Origin: Terriglobia bacterium
Lineage (GTDB): Bacteria; Acidobacteriota; Terriglobia; Acidiferrales; UBA7541
Assembly: GCA_020073705.1 (NCBI GenBank)
Contig: JAIQES010000027.1
Coordinates: 1-53,355, forward strand
Direction: 5' to 3'
Length of the DNA: 53,355 nucleotides
Position numbers and translations under genes: made by a program. Shown here piece after piece: positions 26,308-35,250 of the stretch. The notes beneath the pieces are model-generated. The model did not search any database. It was not told the DNA's origin and worked only from the letters and a program-made list of their open reading frames with translations. The number at the start of each line of letters is the position of its first letter. Within the stretch, counting starts at the first letter, position 1.

Positions 26308-27114
26308 ATGAAACACCGAACAATACCGCGGTACTGGAATCTGGTCAGGAATATCCGCAACTGGCCTCAGTACTTTACCCGCAAACTCCGGAGTGGGTAT
26401 GAGGAGGTTTCCTTTGTCACTCGGGGGAATCCCATGCACTTTCGGGTGCCCTCCTGGGCCCTGTACTCGGTGTTTAAAGAGATTTTCGTATCAGATTTCT
26501 ACGGTATTGATGCCCTCCTGAAAAGGCTCCCGCCACGACCGGTGGTCTTGGATATCGGCGCCAATGCAGGGTATTTTGACATGCTGCTTTTTTCCAAAAT
26601 CGCGGAAGCCACGGTATATGCCTACGAACCCATCCCTGCCAATTACACTTTATTCCAGCAGAATATTGCCCTCAACCCTTCACTGGGTAAACAGATTCGT
26701 CTGTTTAACAAGGCCGTGACCGGGACCCCGCAGGAAGCCATTGAATTATTTATGGAAACCGACGTGGCGAATTCCGTCATCGCCTCGGTATATGATGATT
26801 TTGACCGGCAAAACCGTTTTACCCTGCGAGTCCCCGCCATTTCTCTCCGGCAGATACTGGAGGAGTGCCAGATTGAGCGGGTTGACCTTGTGAAAATCGA
26901 CTGCGAGGGAAGCGAATACCCGATCATCTACGAAACCCCTGCCTCCTGCTGGGGAAGAATAGATTTCCTTACCATAGAAGTGCACGACCTGGACCGAGAT
27001 CAAAGAAATGTAGGCCACCTGACCCGGTTCCTGAAAAGCCAGGGTTATAAAGTGGTTTCTGCGCCAGCCCACAGTAACTGCCACACCCTCGAAGCCGTTC
27101 GGCGAAATATGTGA
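26308..27114 (+). CDS. FkbM-family SAM-dependent methyltransferase
   Basis: Rossmann methyltransferase of 268 residues. The SAM-binding block is VVLDIGANAGYFDMLLF, followed by VYAYEPIPANYTLFQQNI. The FkbM signature near the C-terminal half is VDLVKIDCEGSEYPII, then DFLTIEVHD. Members methylate hydroxyls on glycans, lipids or antibiotics. The neighbouring glycosyltransferase at 27137 suggests a surface polysaccharide target. The gene is more AT-rich than the rest of the window, which suggests transfer from another lineage. Confidence 0.88.
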   Translation: MKHRTIPRYWNLVRNIRNWPQYFTRKLRSGYEEVSFVTRGNPMHFRVPSWALYSVFKEIFVSDFYGIDALLKRLPPRPVVLDIGANAGYFDMLLFSKIAEATVYAYEPIPANYTLFQQNIALNPSLGKQIRLFNKAVTGTPQEAIELFMETDVANSVIASVYDDFDRQNRFTLRVPAISLRQILEECQIERVDLVKIDCEGSEYPIIYETPASCWGRIDFLTIEVHDLDRDQRNVGHLTRFLKSQGYKVVSAPAHSNCHTLEAVRRNM

Positions 27115-27136
27115 TCATTTCCAACAAGAGCTTCCG

Positions 27137-28195
27137 ATGAACCGGATACTGATTGACTGTGAAAGAACAAAACATCCCCATACGGGTTTATTTCACTTTT
27201 GTCTGCAGCTGGGCAGTGCCCTGATCCGCTATGCCGACCCCGGTCGTGAACGATTGACCTTTTATGTTCCCCGGGGGCAGCGCGGCCTCTTTGGCCCCGG
27301 GCAGGATTATTTCTTCTACCGCCGTTTCCATAAATTCTGGATCCCCCGAACCCGTTCATTCAACCTCTGGCACTGCACCTACCAGAATTCTCGGCTGCTT
27401 CCTCCATCCAGTAACACCCGAGTAGTGCTGACCATTCATGACCTCAATTTCCTGGTGGAGCGGAAGGCAGAACCCGCTAAAATAAAAAAAAGAATTCGCC
27501 AAGTGCAGGCCAACATCGACCGCGCAGACCATATTGTCTGTATTTCTCAGTTTACTCTCACTACCGTGACAACTCACCTTCGCCTGGGGAACCGCCCCGT
27601 GGAAGTCATTTACAATGGATGCAATGTCAATGAATTTCCCGCCTTTGACCAGCCCCGCTACCGCCCCGCCCACCCTTATATCTTCAGCCTGGGCACGGTA
27701 CTGCCTAAAAAAAATGTTCATGTCCTCCCCTGCCTCCTGTCCGGTATTGACTATGAACTGGTCATTGCAGGCATCTTGAATTCCGATTACGAAAAAGTCA
27801 TTCGGGCAGCAGCCAGGCATCACGGGGTGCAAGACCGAGTTCACCTACTGGGACCCATCAGCGAAGAGGAAAAATCCTGGTATTTCAGGAATTGCCACGC
27901 CTTTGCCTTTCCTTCACTGGCCGAAGGCTTTGGCTTCCCAGTTGTTGAAGCCATGTATTACGGGAAACCTGTGTTTTTGTCCGACCATACTTCTCTGCCG
28001 GAAATCGGGGGAAGCGAGGCGTATTATTTTACCGATTTTGACCCTGCCGCCATGCAGGAAGTTTTTAATCGCGGGATGAGAGATTACCAGACCCAAGGCA
28101 GGGCCGAACAAATCCGGAAGCGGGCCTCGCGATACAGTTGGGACCAGGCGGCCCGGGATTACCTCACCGTCTACCGAAAATGGCAACCTCAGTAA
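27137..28195 (+). CDS. Family 1 (GT4-type) glycosyltransferase
   Basis: GT-B glycosyltransferase, 352 residues. The nucleotide-sugar domain has FAFPSLAEGFGFPVVEAMYYGKPVFLSD with the EX7E-type motif. Others are ILIDCERTKHPHTGLFHFC at the N-terminus and IFSLGTVLPKKNVHVLP. Donor and acceptor cannot be read. It is 22 bp after the FkbM gene on the same strand. N-terminal features and low GC resemble Bacteroidota-type enzymes, an impression rather than a computed result. Confidence 0.9.
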   Translation: MNRILIDCERTKHPHTGLFHFCLQLGSALIRYADPGRERLTFYVPRGQRGLFGPGQDYFFYRRFHKFWIPRTRSFNLWHCTYQNSRLLPPSSNTRVVLTIHDLNFLVERKAEPAKIKKRIRQVQANIDRADHIVCISQFTLTTVTTHLRLGNRPVEVIYNGCNVNEFPAFDQPRYRPAHPYIFSLGTVLPKKNVHVLPCLLSGIDYELVIAGILNSDYEKVIRAAARHHGVQDRVHLLGPISEEEKSWYFRNCHAFAFPSLAEGFGFPVVEAMYYGKPVFLSDHTSLPEIGGSEAYYFTDFDPAAMQEVFNRGMRDYQTQGRAEQIRKRASRYSWDQAARDYLTVYRKWQPQ

Positions 28196-28418
28196 AACAG
28201 CAAGAATCAAGTAACTTCATTCAGGTAATTTCGTTAGAGCTTTAGCTGAAAGTCCGGATGCCAGCGCAAGGGATGGATCCAGGCGCCAAGGTGCCAGGTG
28301 AGGTGCGCCATTTCGGAAGCAGGGATCAAGAGCAAGAAAGCCTGGTGTTGCTCTGCGTGATAATTCCCGTCGAGGTCGACGATGAGCGGGCACACGCTCA
28401 GGCCTCGCCAACTAAGGG

Positions 28419-29186
28419 CTATGAGCGGCGCGTAAGCTTTTCGCCGGCGAGCAGCCGCCCGAGCTTGCGATACTTCACGTAAATGTATTTTGCGGACATC
28501 CAGGCAATCAGCCAGCCGCGGCGTCCGTCCAAAACGCCGAGCTGAAACACCAGTCGTTGGATGATCGTCCACGGCGGAGCAAAAATCATCGCAGCGCGCC
28601 AGCTTTTGCGTCCGTGTGCGAACATATCTTCCGCCGCCATTGTCGAGAAGACATCGGGCTTCGCTTTGTGCTCGGCGAGCGACCGAACCTGGTAATGGAG
28701 CACGTGGCCGTTCAACCGGCCGACCGGTCCTTCCACATGGACGCGTTCATGCAGAGCGCCGACAAACTTGCCCTTCTCGCGCCGGTATAGAAGTAGTTTG
28801 TAATCCGGATACCACCCGGAATGACGGATCCAGCCGCCTAGATAATTCGTCATCCGCGGGAATGCGTATCCGTTCTTGTCGGGGACTCGCGGTTTCCAGG
28901 CGAGCATCGACGAGCGCAATTCGAGGTCCAATTCTTCGTCGCAGTCGATCGAAAGCAGCCAGTCGTTCGAGGAAAGGGACGCGGCGTAATTCTTTTGTTC
29001 GGCGAAGCTATCCAGTTTGCGCGTATACACGCGGGCACCAAACGTGCGTGCGATCTGGCAGGTCCGGTCCGTGGATCCAGAGTCCACGAGAATGATTTCG
29101 TCGGCAATTCCCGCAAGCGAGGCGAGCGCGCGCGGCAGGTCCAGTTCCTCGTTGTACGAAATCAGAATCGCAGTCAGCGCAGGCAT
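28419..29186 (-). CDS. Family 2 glycosyltransferase (WaaE/KdtX-like LPS core type)
   Basis: GT-A glycosyltransferase, 255 residues from the ATG at 29186. The N-terminal donor site reads LTAILISYNEELDLPRALASL, with IADEIILVDSGSTDRT and the metal-binding DxD-like IDCDEELD. The central SWYPDYKLLLYRREK-like stretch (HSGWYPDYKLLLYR) and ALHERVHVEG are typical of LPS core glucosyl/heptosyl-type enzymes. One hydrophobic C-terminal stretch may associate with the membrane. It is convergent with the GT4 gene. The 28196-28418 gap on the minus strand reads like the end of an unrecognised gene (NYHAEQHQAFLLLIPASEM), a possible remnant. Confidence 0.88.
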   Translation of the reverse strand: MPALTAILISYNEELDLPRALASLAGIADEIILVDSGSTDRTCQIARTFGARVYTRKLDSFAEQKNYAASLSSNDWLLSIDCDEELDLELRSSMLAWKPRVPDKNGYAFPRMTNYLGGWIRHSGWYPDYKLLLYRREKGKFVGALHERVHVEGPVGRLNGHVLHYQVRSLAEHKAKPDVFSTMAAEDMFAHGRKSWRAAMIFAPPWTIIQRLVFQLGVLDGRRGWLIAWMSAKYIYVKYRKLGRLLAGEKLTRRS

Positions 29187-29238
29187 CGGAAATCCGAAAC
29201 GATACGGTAGCACGAAATGCCGAGGAAGCGCTCGGCGC

Positions 29239-29790
29239 TCAACGCTGGACTGCGAGCTTTGGCGTGATGCTCAGAAGGAGGATGGAAGTGCCGATGCGGA
29301 ACTCGGAAAGATGTTTTAACTCCGCCACGCGCACGCGTTCATCGGCAAGAAATGTGCCGTTCGTGGACTCCAGATCGCGGAGCCGGATGACGTCGTCTTT
29401 GATTTCGAGGGCGCAGTGCCAGCGCGAGATTTCCGGATCGTTGATGGACAGGTCCGCGCCGGTCCGTCCCAACACGATGCGCGGCTGCTGCACCTGATAA
29501 ACCAGACCGCGGGCAGGACCCGCGATCACGGAAAGCGCGATGGCCTTTCCTGCCGGCAGACGCAGGCTGTTTTCTTGATCGCTGCCGCCTTGCGCGAGCC
29601 TGGGCGCGCCCGCGCTTCGTGCAAACTGCGGCAGGGGCGACATTACTTGGGTCGCATCCGGGTTTTGCGCGATTGTAACTAGAGTCGTCTTCCCGCATTT
29701 GGCACAACGAAATTGCACGCGGGAATGCCCCACAAGCTGTGAGTCGGGAAGAGAGTGCTGGGCGCCACAATTCGAACAAGCTGTCTTCAT
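29239..29790 (-). CDS. Zinc-ribbon plus FHA-domain protein
   Basis: Phosphothreonine-reader architecture, 183 residues from ATG 29790. A four-Cys zinc ribbon (CSNCG at residue 5, CAKCG at about 29) is followed by a flexible linker and an FHA domain at about 85-180. FHA core motifs are VLGRTGADLSINDPEISRWHCAL and LRDLESTNGTFLADERV, with the Arg, Ser-His and Asn residues of the phosphopeptide site. It implies a Ser/Thr kinase partner somewhere in the genome. It is upstream of the GT2 gene by 52 bp. Confidence 0.88.
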   Translation of the reverse strand: MKTACSNCGAQHSLPDSQLVGHSRVQFRCAKCGKTTLVTIAQNPDATQVMSPLPQFARSAGAPRLAQGGSDQENSLRLPAGKAIALSVIAGPARGLVYQVQQPRIVLGRTGADLSINDPEISRWHCALEIKDDVIRLRDLESTNGTFLADERVRVAELKHLSEFRIGTSILLLSITPKLAVQR

Positions 29791-29808
29791 CGGATTCTGC
29801 GTTCCCAA

Positions 29809-30191
29809 TCTAATTTAGCATGGCCGCTCCAACGGGGCAGGTAGTGCGATGTGGAATGTTTCTGTGTGAAAACTGCCCCGAGGTACAGTCGCGGAACCTC
29901 TCGTGGAGGAATCTGCAGCCCTGCGCCGCGCCGTGAATACAGTCACCATTGCGAAGCAAACCACTCTGCTCGGAGAATTCTGGACACCATCGTCCCGCAG
30001 AGTGTATATTTCCTTACGGTCCGGATTAGTAGCAGAAAATTCGGGTTTCGATTTGACGCATGCAGGTTCCGTTGGAGTGCGAAAGCCGGCATTTTTCTTC
30101 TCGCCTTCCCTAATGCCCATGCGAACGCTTCCGCTTGTGGCCTGCCGGCATTCATTTTGCGGCGGAGAATGCTTTTTTGTGGCGCGAAAGC
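29809..30191. other. Gap with no gene that can be supported
   Basis: About 380 bp between the divergent FHA and methyltransferase genes. A 135-codon plus-strand reading starting at 29903 overlaps the next gene and has no signature, so it is not called. No repeats are seen. Confidence 0.4.
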
Positions 30192-30923
30192 ATGGCATAC
30201 GACAGCGCAGAAAAAATTCTCGAAAGAATCAAAGATATACGATGGGCGCATCCTATCGACTTGGGACACGGCGTCATGCAGAGGGAGTGGCACGTACGTC
30301 GCCGGTTTGAAAGACGGCTCAAGCTTCTTCAGATTCCCGAGAACCTCAAAGGTTGGACGGTCCTGGACATCGGGGCCTGGGACGGTTATTTCTCGTTTGA
30401 ATGCGAGAGGCGCGGGGCGGACCGGGTCTTGGCCATTGACACCTACGCCTGGGATACTCCCCACGGGATGGACGGTTTTTTGGCGGCCAGGGAAATCCTC
30501 GGATCGAAGGTGGAATACAAGCGGATCGACGTTCACGATATTTCCCCGGCGGAGATCGGCAAGTTCGATCTGGTCTTGTTTTTTGGAGTTTTGTATCACT
30601 TGCGAAATCCCCTGATTGGGTTGGAAAGAATTGCCAGCATTACAAAAAAGCTTCTGATTTGCGAAACGCATGTCCTGCTGCCGTTCATTCATGAACGGCA
30701 TGCGCTCATCCCCTTCTTTCCCGGGGATGAAGAGACACGAGGGCAGTTTTATGACCTGTGCGCTATTCCCACATTGGAGTGCCTGAAGCAAATGCTCTTG
30801 GCGGCGGGATTTAAACACCTGGACGTGAAGTACACTCCTTCCTTCAGATACTGGAAGAAGTTCGTGGCGTTAGTTAGAAATCTGCCGCAGTCCGGGCGGG
30901 GCATCATACACGCAAAGTTTTGA
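30192..30923 (+). CDS. SAM-dependent methyltransferase (CmoB/DUF1698-like)
   Basis: Class I methyltransferase of 243 residues. The SAM motif is WTVLDIGAWDGYFSFECERRGA, with VLAIDTYAW and KFDLVLFFGVLYHLRNPLIGLE, the last being typical of tRNA-uridine (cmo5U/mo5U)-type methyltransferases such as CmoB and of related glycan methyltransferases. CmoB itself has about 320 residues, so this shorter form is more likely a small-molecule or glycan enzyme, consistent with neighbouring glycan genes. Confidence 0.82.
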   Translation: MAYDSAEKILERIKDIRWAHPIDLGHGVMQREWHVRRRFERRLKLLQIPENLKGWTVLDIGAWDGYFSFECERRGADRVLAIDTYAWDTPHGMDGFLAAREILGSKVEYKRIDVHDISPAEIGKFDLVLFFGVLYHLRNPLIGLERIASITKKLLICETHVLLPFIHERHALIPFFPGDEETRGQFYDLCAIPTLECLKQMLLAAGFKHLDVKYTPSFRYWKKFVALVRNLPQSGRGIIHAKF

Positions 30924-30999
30924 CGCCGCTACGGGGCCTGCGCGGGCGGCCGGTGTTTCGTGGATCAGCGAATTCTTCCGGCATGCTGCTGGAGCATCC

Positions 31000-31066
31000 T
31001 CTACCGCACAAGACCCACATTGGGCAACGGATTCGATTCAGGAACTTCGCGGATTACGCTGAAAGG
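31000..31066 (-). pseudogene. Decayed 3' end of a DUF3467-type gene
   Basis: The 317-bp gap 30924-31240 contains a near-copy of the end of the DUF3467 gene at 32105. The segments 31000-31054 and 32104-32158 differ at about six of 55 positions. The minus-strand reading ends IREVPESNPLPNVGLVR, against IREVPEPNPAPNVGFVQ in the intact gene, with the stop codon in the same place. Upstream of these codons the similarity is lost. Nothing else is seen in the gap. Confidence 0.75.
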
Positions 31067-31240
31067 AACGATCGCAATTGGAGACCCCGGCCTCGCTGCG
31101 GTAGCCGTCCCGGTGACGCCGGCACGAACGCGACAAAGGCCGGCGTCCCGCCCGTCGCCGACATGTGAGGGGCGCCAGTTGAATATTGTGGCTTCTGCGT
31201 AGATCATGTCTGGGGCTGGACGGCGGGGAAAGGAGGCGAA

Positions 31241-32056
31241 GTGAAGCTTAAGGAACTGCCATACCTTCTCGGTCTGAGACCGGGACCGAAGACGTATGCC
31301 TACAAGCTAAAATGTTTTGAGCTGGCGACGGACGGAACAGTCGAATACGCACAGTGGCTGCATCCAAAAGAAACGGAAAAAGAGATCACACAGCAATCCG
31401 TCGATGAGTTGCGCAAATTCCTGTTGCCGGGCGATGTGGCCATCGATATCGGAGCGCATACGGGAGATTCGACAGTTCCGATCGCGCTTGCCGTTGGCAA
31501 GACAGGTTGCGTTTTAGCCCTTGAGCCGAATCGCTATGTATTTCCGGTATTGAAGAAAAATGCCGAACTGAATGTCGAGAAGACGACCATTCTTCCGCTG
31601 ATGTTCGCGGCGACTCCTGAAGACGCGGAAATGGAATTCCGATACTCCGATTCCGGCTATTGTAACGGCGGCCGATTTGAAGAAATGAGCAAATGGTTGC
31701 ACGGACATGCATTCAAACTAACCGTGCAAGGAAGAAATCTGCATTCGTTCTTGAAAGAAACTTATCCGCAGCTGCTTCCCAGAATCCGGTACATAAAGAC
31801 CGACACGGAAGGATACGAATCCGTTGTCCTTCAGTCTCTCTCTGATTTGATATCGCAGTGCAAGCCGTTTATGAAGGTCGAAGTATACAAGAAACTAGAC
31901 GATCAAGAACGCCGGGCCCTGTACCGGTCCATTACGCGATACGGCTACGTGGTCCATAAGATTGTGGATGACGGCGGTTACTTCGGGGAGATTGTCACGG
32001 AGCAGGATCTCAGCAAATGGCGGCACTTCGACATCTTCTGCGTGCCGGCTGGCTGA
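31241..32056 (+). CDS. FkbM-family methyltransferase
   Basis: SAM-dependent methyltransferase, 271 residues, with GTG start behind a strong AAAGGAGG. The SAM block is VAIDIGAHTGDSTVPIALA with VLALEPNRYVF, and the FkbM signature is IRYIKTDTEGYESVVL with MKVEVYKKL. It is only distantly like the FkbM protein at 26308. It is flanked on both sides by copies of the DUF3467 gene end, so the unit may have arisen by duplication or insertion. Target unknown, likely a surface glycan. Confidence 0.87.
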   Translation: MKLKELPYLLGLRPGPKTYAYKLKCFELATDGTVEYAQWLHPKETEKEITQQSVDELRKFLLPGDVAIDIGAHTGDSTVPIALAVGKTGCVLALEPNRYVFPVLKKNAELNVEKTTILPLMFAATPEDAEMEFRYSDSGYCNGGRFEEMSKWLHGHAFKLTVQGRNLHSFLKETYPQLLPRIRYIKTDTEGYESVVLQSLSDLISQCKPFMKVEVYKKLDDQERRALYRSITRYGYVVHKIVDDGGYFGEIVTEQDLSKWRHFDIFCVPAG

Positions 32057-32104
32057 TGCATTCGGCGGCCGCTTCTCGCGCGCTTGCCGTCTGGAAGTCG
32101 CTGT

Positions 32105-32410
32105 CTACTGCACAAAACCCACATTTGGCGCCGGATTCGGTTCAGGAACTTCGCGGATAGGGCCGAATTGTGCTTCATACCGGCTGATATTTTCGCCGAG
32201 CGCACGCATGATGCGCTTGGCGTGCGCTGGACTCACGATCACACTTGAGACCAGCTTGCCCTGCGGCACGTTCGGAAAGGCATAGATGAAGTGCAGCGTA
32301 AACTCTTCCGCGTTATGATGGAACATCACCAGATTGCAGTACTGGCCTACGAGCTCTTTTTCATCCGCCTTGATCTGCATCTGCACTTGCTCACCGCTAG
32401 CTTGGGCCAT
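32105..32410 (-). CDS. DUF3467-family protein
   Basis: A 101-residue protein from ATG 32410, which has a GGAGG site six bases upstream. Family features are VGQYCNLVMFHHNAEEFTLHF, then VPQGKLVSSVIVSPAHAKRIMRALGENISRYEAQFGPI. The family is widespread in bacteria but has no established function. Its last 17 codons are duplicated in decayed form at 31000. It is convergent with the FkbM gene, 48 bp away. Confidence 0.9.
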   Translation of the reverse strand: MAQASGEQVQMQIKADEKELVGQYCNLVMFHHNAEEFTLHFIYAFPNVPQGKLVSSVIVSPAHAKRIMRALGENISRYEAQFGPIREVPEPNPAPNVGFVQ

Positions 32411-32753
32411 GACACGCCTCCGTTCGTTTTCGACACTACCATATTCTTCAAACGCAAGGCAGAGGCAACAGGATCCTAGTTTCCGCCGGGGTGACGTCCC
32501 GGTGTGTGGCGGTTGTTTTATTCGCACGACGTGGCGACATGCGGATTGACTCGTCCATAGGTGAAGGCGATGGGCGCTATCACAGTGCTTAATCTAACCC
32601 TTCCCTGGTTTAGCTTTGGCGGGAAGATATAGATTCGCTTGAACTAGGCGAGGATAACTACGAGCTTTCAAAACATCATATTTTAGAGATGAGAAGGGTT
32701 TTTTTTATGGCAAAATTTAGAGGTTCAACAAATTCCTAAACGAGGTCACCGGA
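32411..32753. other. Divergent promoter region, no gene seen
   Basis: This 343-bp gap separates DUF3467 (minus) from the cytochrome c gene (plus). The right half is AT-rich, with a long T run at about 32699-32706, and should hold the cytochrome promoter. The plus-strand start at 32754 has a weak GAGG site. No repeat or known RNA motif is recognised. Confidence 0.45.
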
Positions 32754-33212
32754 ATGACTGGAAAGAACAAGGCAAATTCAGTGTGGTTGGCAGGTGCTTC
32801 GGGAATCTGCGCGGTTCTCGCACTTTTATTTGCCTTTGCAGGGCGTGCTGCGGCGGCGGATGCTTATAAGCCTTGGGTGGCGCCCGCGGACGCGAGAAAG
32901 GTCAAGAATCCGGTTCCTGCGACGCCAGAGAACTTGGCTGCTGGAGAACAGGTTTTTCACAACAATTGCGTGGTTTGTCATGGTGAAAAAGGCGAGGGCG
33001 ACGGCATTGGAGGGAAAGCTCTCAATGTGAAACCGGCGAACTTTACCGACGCTAAGTTGATGAGTCTGGAAACCGACGGCTCACTTTTCTGGAAGATAAG
33101 CGAGGGCAGGCTCCCGATGCTATCATGGAAAGCAATCCTGACCGAAAAGCAGCGCTGGCAGGTCGTGGATTACTTGCGAACGCTCAGCCGGAAGGCCAGC
33201 ACGAAGCATTAG
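32754..33212 (+). CDS. Periplasmic class I cytochrome c
   Basis: 152 residues with a signal peptide (hydrophobic stretch about 11-34, ending in an Ala-rich site) and one haem c motif CVVCH at about residue 72. Downstream, GRLPMLSWKAILTEKQRWQVVDYLRTL supplies the probable Met ligand and the closing helix of the fold. It is a small electron carrier, perhaps feeding the oxidase operon at 35003-40058, though not adjacent to it. Confidence 0.93.
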   Translation: MTGKNKANSVWLAGASGICAVLALLFAFAGRAAAADAYKPWVAPADARKVKNPVPATPENLAAGEQVFHNNCVVCHGEKGEGDGIGGKALNVKPANFTDAKLMSLETDGSLFWKISEGRLPMLSWKAILTEKQRWQVVDYLRTLSRKASTKH

Positions 33213-33290
33213 AGAACACCAAGGGCGCGACGGTCCGCCGTGCATTGTGGAATCGCTGGCGAGCCGTTATTTGAATCTACGTTTTTCGCT

Positions 33291-33752
33291 CTACTTTACT
33301 GCCGCAAGCGCCTGCGCGACTTCATTCATGTCCGGAACAACGGGAATGTCATAGTTCTTGAACCAGGCAATTTTCCCGGCCTTGTTGATGATGACGACGG
33401 CTCTGCCGGTGATCCCTTTGTCGGCCAGGTAAACGCCGAATTTGGCCGCCACGGCGCCCTTCGGGTGGAAGTCGGCAAGCAGCGGGTAGCGGATCCCCAT
33501 TTTTTCGGCGAACGCCTTGTGCGCCCACACGCTGTCCACGCTTAAACCGAGCACCTGCGCGTCGAGTTTTTCGAACTGCTTCAGGTCGTTCACGAAGCAG
33601 GCATGCTCGTTTGTGCACACCGGGCTGAAATCAAGCGGATAGAAGATCAACACGACATTGCGCTTTCCGGCAAAATCGGCAAGCTTGATTTCCTTCTGAT
33701 TCTGGTCCTTGAGTGTGAATTCCGGAGCGGGTTGTCCTACGGCAATCGGCAT
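33291..33752 (-). CDS. Peroxiredoxin (AhpE/Bcp-like)
   Basis: Thioredoxin-fold thiol peroxidase of 153 residues that reduces hydroperoxides. The peroxidatic Cys is in LDFSPVCTNE with the PxxxTxxC-like variant, and the N-terminus GQPAPEFTLKDQNQ is family-typical. There is another Cys (HACFVND) close by that could serve as resolving Cys, as in some AhpE or PrxQ enzymes. Cytosolic; it has no signal peptide. Confidence 0.92.
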   Translation of the reverse strand: MPIAVGQPAPEFTLKDQNQKEIKLADFAGKRNVVLIFYPLDFSPVCTNEHACFVNDLKQFEKLDAQVLGLSVDSVWAHKAFAEKMGIRYPLLADFHPKGAVAAKFGVYLADKGITGRAVVIINKAGKIAWFKNYDIPVVPDMNEVAQALAAVK

Positions 33753-33886
33753 GAAGCCTCCTCAGTTTCGAATGAAGGTTAGCAAATCTCGCGCGCGCGA
33801 AGCCGTGAGGCCGGACGCGCCGCCACACATCCATCATAGCGGAATTCGTCGAGGGGTGTGCCGCAATCTGATAACATCGCCGCAGT

Positions 33887-34507
33887 ATGGCGCGCCTCGC
33901 ACTGGACCAAGCTTATCCCGGAATTTCGTTCCGCCGGAAATCGCGCAACTGGTGTGCGCGCCTGATGCGCTGGCCGGCCGAATGCATCCACCTCGAAACC
34001 GGCCATTCTTGGATGGCCACAGTCATCCCCGATACGCTGTATCTACGCGGCAAAGCAGCGCCACGCCGGAGTCCCTCGCGGCCCGAAGTTTCGGTTTGCC
34101 TTGATTGCCTGGCGGGGTTGCTTCAGGCGGAACTGGCCGCTTATCCCGGCCGCGTCGTCGCGTTCGAGCCGGACGGCGAGACTTTTACGCAGTATTTTTT
34201 TGTGGGTTGTGATGACTTCGCGGCAGCGGGCTTGCGCCCGGAAGTCGCTGCGGCAATCCAAAAGCGCGTGGAAAAGTTCAGCGGCGCGTGCAGCGACTGC
34301 GGCAGGCCTGCCACGTGGCTCTGGATTTCGCGGCGCGAAGTGTCCAGCCTCGACCAGACTGAACGAATTGAAGAGTCGCCCGGGGCGGTGTACTGCGCAA
34401 AACACGGCGCCGCAAAATTATGCGAGGCTCTCGGCAAAGTAGACGAGGCAAATCTGTTCTACGTCAACGTGCCGTACGGCGATTCCGGCGCTTACGTCTG
34501 GATTTAG
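33887..34507 (+). CDS. Cysteine-rich conserved hypothetical protein
   Basis: Not recognised. It has 206 residues with three metal-ligand-like Cys groups, VCLDCLAG, CSDCGRPATW and YCAKHG, so it probably binds zinc structurally. HLETGHSWMATVI and LFYVNVPYGDSGAYVWI are further distinctive blocks. No signal or membrane segment. It stands alone between the peroxiredoxin (divergent) and a small gene. Function unknown. Confidence 0.7.
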   Translation: MARLALDQAYPGISFRRKSRNWCARLMRWPAECIHLETGHSWMATVIPDTLYLRGKAAPRRSPSRPEVSVCLDCLAGLLQAELAAYPGRVVAFEPDGETFTQYFFVGCDDFAAAGLRPEVAAAIQKRVEKFSGACSDCGRPATWLWISRREVSSLDQTERIEESPGAVYCAKHGAAKLCEALGKVDEANLFYVNVPYGDSGAYVWI

Positions 34508-34597
34508 AACTGGGTTACGCCGATTCGTGTCTTGTTATTCCGAGGACCGATTTTATGGGCTTGAGGAATCTTCCTGAATGTCTTACTTGGAACCGCG

Positions 34598-34840
34598 ATG
34601 GATCTGACTGAGATAGTCAAGAAATACCTGGCAGTTGCCGGCGGCTATGGACGCCCCGCCGCGCTTAACGATTTTGGCCTCGACCGAGCCCGTACCGAAC
34701 AGGTTTTCAGCACATTCGACGAGGACTATCACATCAGCCGTTATTTCCACTTCGCTTATACCGGGGGTACCGCGTACAAGATCAGTGGCTTCGACCATAC
34801 GCATGTTTCGATCGACGCCGAAATCCAATCTATTCTTTGA
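34598..34840 (+). CDS. Small hypothetical protein (80 residues)
   Basis: Not recognised. The start MDLTEIVKKYLAVAGGYG and the block EQVFSTFDEDYHISRYFHF look like a compact helix-beta fold with no membrane part. It sits 90 bp after the Cys-rich gene in the same direction, so it may share its transcript. Confidence 0.55.
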   Translation: MDLTEIVKKYLAVAGGYGRPAALNDFGLDRARTEQVFSTFDEDYHISRYFHFAYTGGTAYKISGFDHTHVSIDAEIQSIL

Positions 34841-35002
34841 TGGCAGGCTGGATGTGCTGAGATGAGTTCTTGTCGTGATGGCAGGGACAGCAAGAAACCA
34901 CGCCCGAAACGCCGCCGGGGATCGCAAGTCAACAATTTGTGGATCGTTCCAATCCCAGTCAGTGTCTGTTGAGTTTTCTCCCGCGACAGCAAGCTGCCCG
35001 GT

Positions 35003-35212
35003 TTACGAGTGGCGGCGCCACAGCCAATAAGCCAGGCCGCCGACGAGGAAGAGGGGCAAGGCGCTCATTACCAGCGTCGACCCCAGATAGATACCGGCAG
35101 TTTTGGGATCCCCAACCATACATGCGGGGCAGGCCCAGGCTGTACCGGGGATTAGCGGGAACACTGCTGCAGCAACGAGCAGGCGATTACGGAATTTCAT
35201 GGCGCGCATCAT
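35003..35212 (-). CDS. Small exported membrane protein at the end of the oxidase operon
   Basis: 69 residues from the ATG at 35212, next to GGGAGG. A signal-like segment (RLLVAAAVFPLIPGTAWA) is followed by CPACMVGDPKTAG, then one membrane helix (about 44-63) and a basic end WRRHS. The CPACMV motif just after the signal could bind a metal or haem, or simply be a disulfide pair. It is the last gene of the cytochrome oxidase operon, 38 bp after the second subunit III, and may be an assembly factor. Not a family I can name. Confidence 0.7.
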   Translation of the reverse strand: MMRAMKFRNRLLVAAAVFPLIPGTAWACPACMVGDPKTAGIYLGSTLVMSALPLFLVGGLAYWLWRRHS

Positions 35213-35250
35213 TATCCTCCCAGATCCCTCGGCGGGACCTTCGCAGGTCC

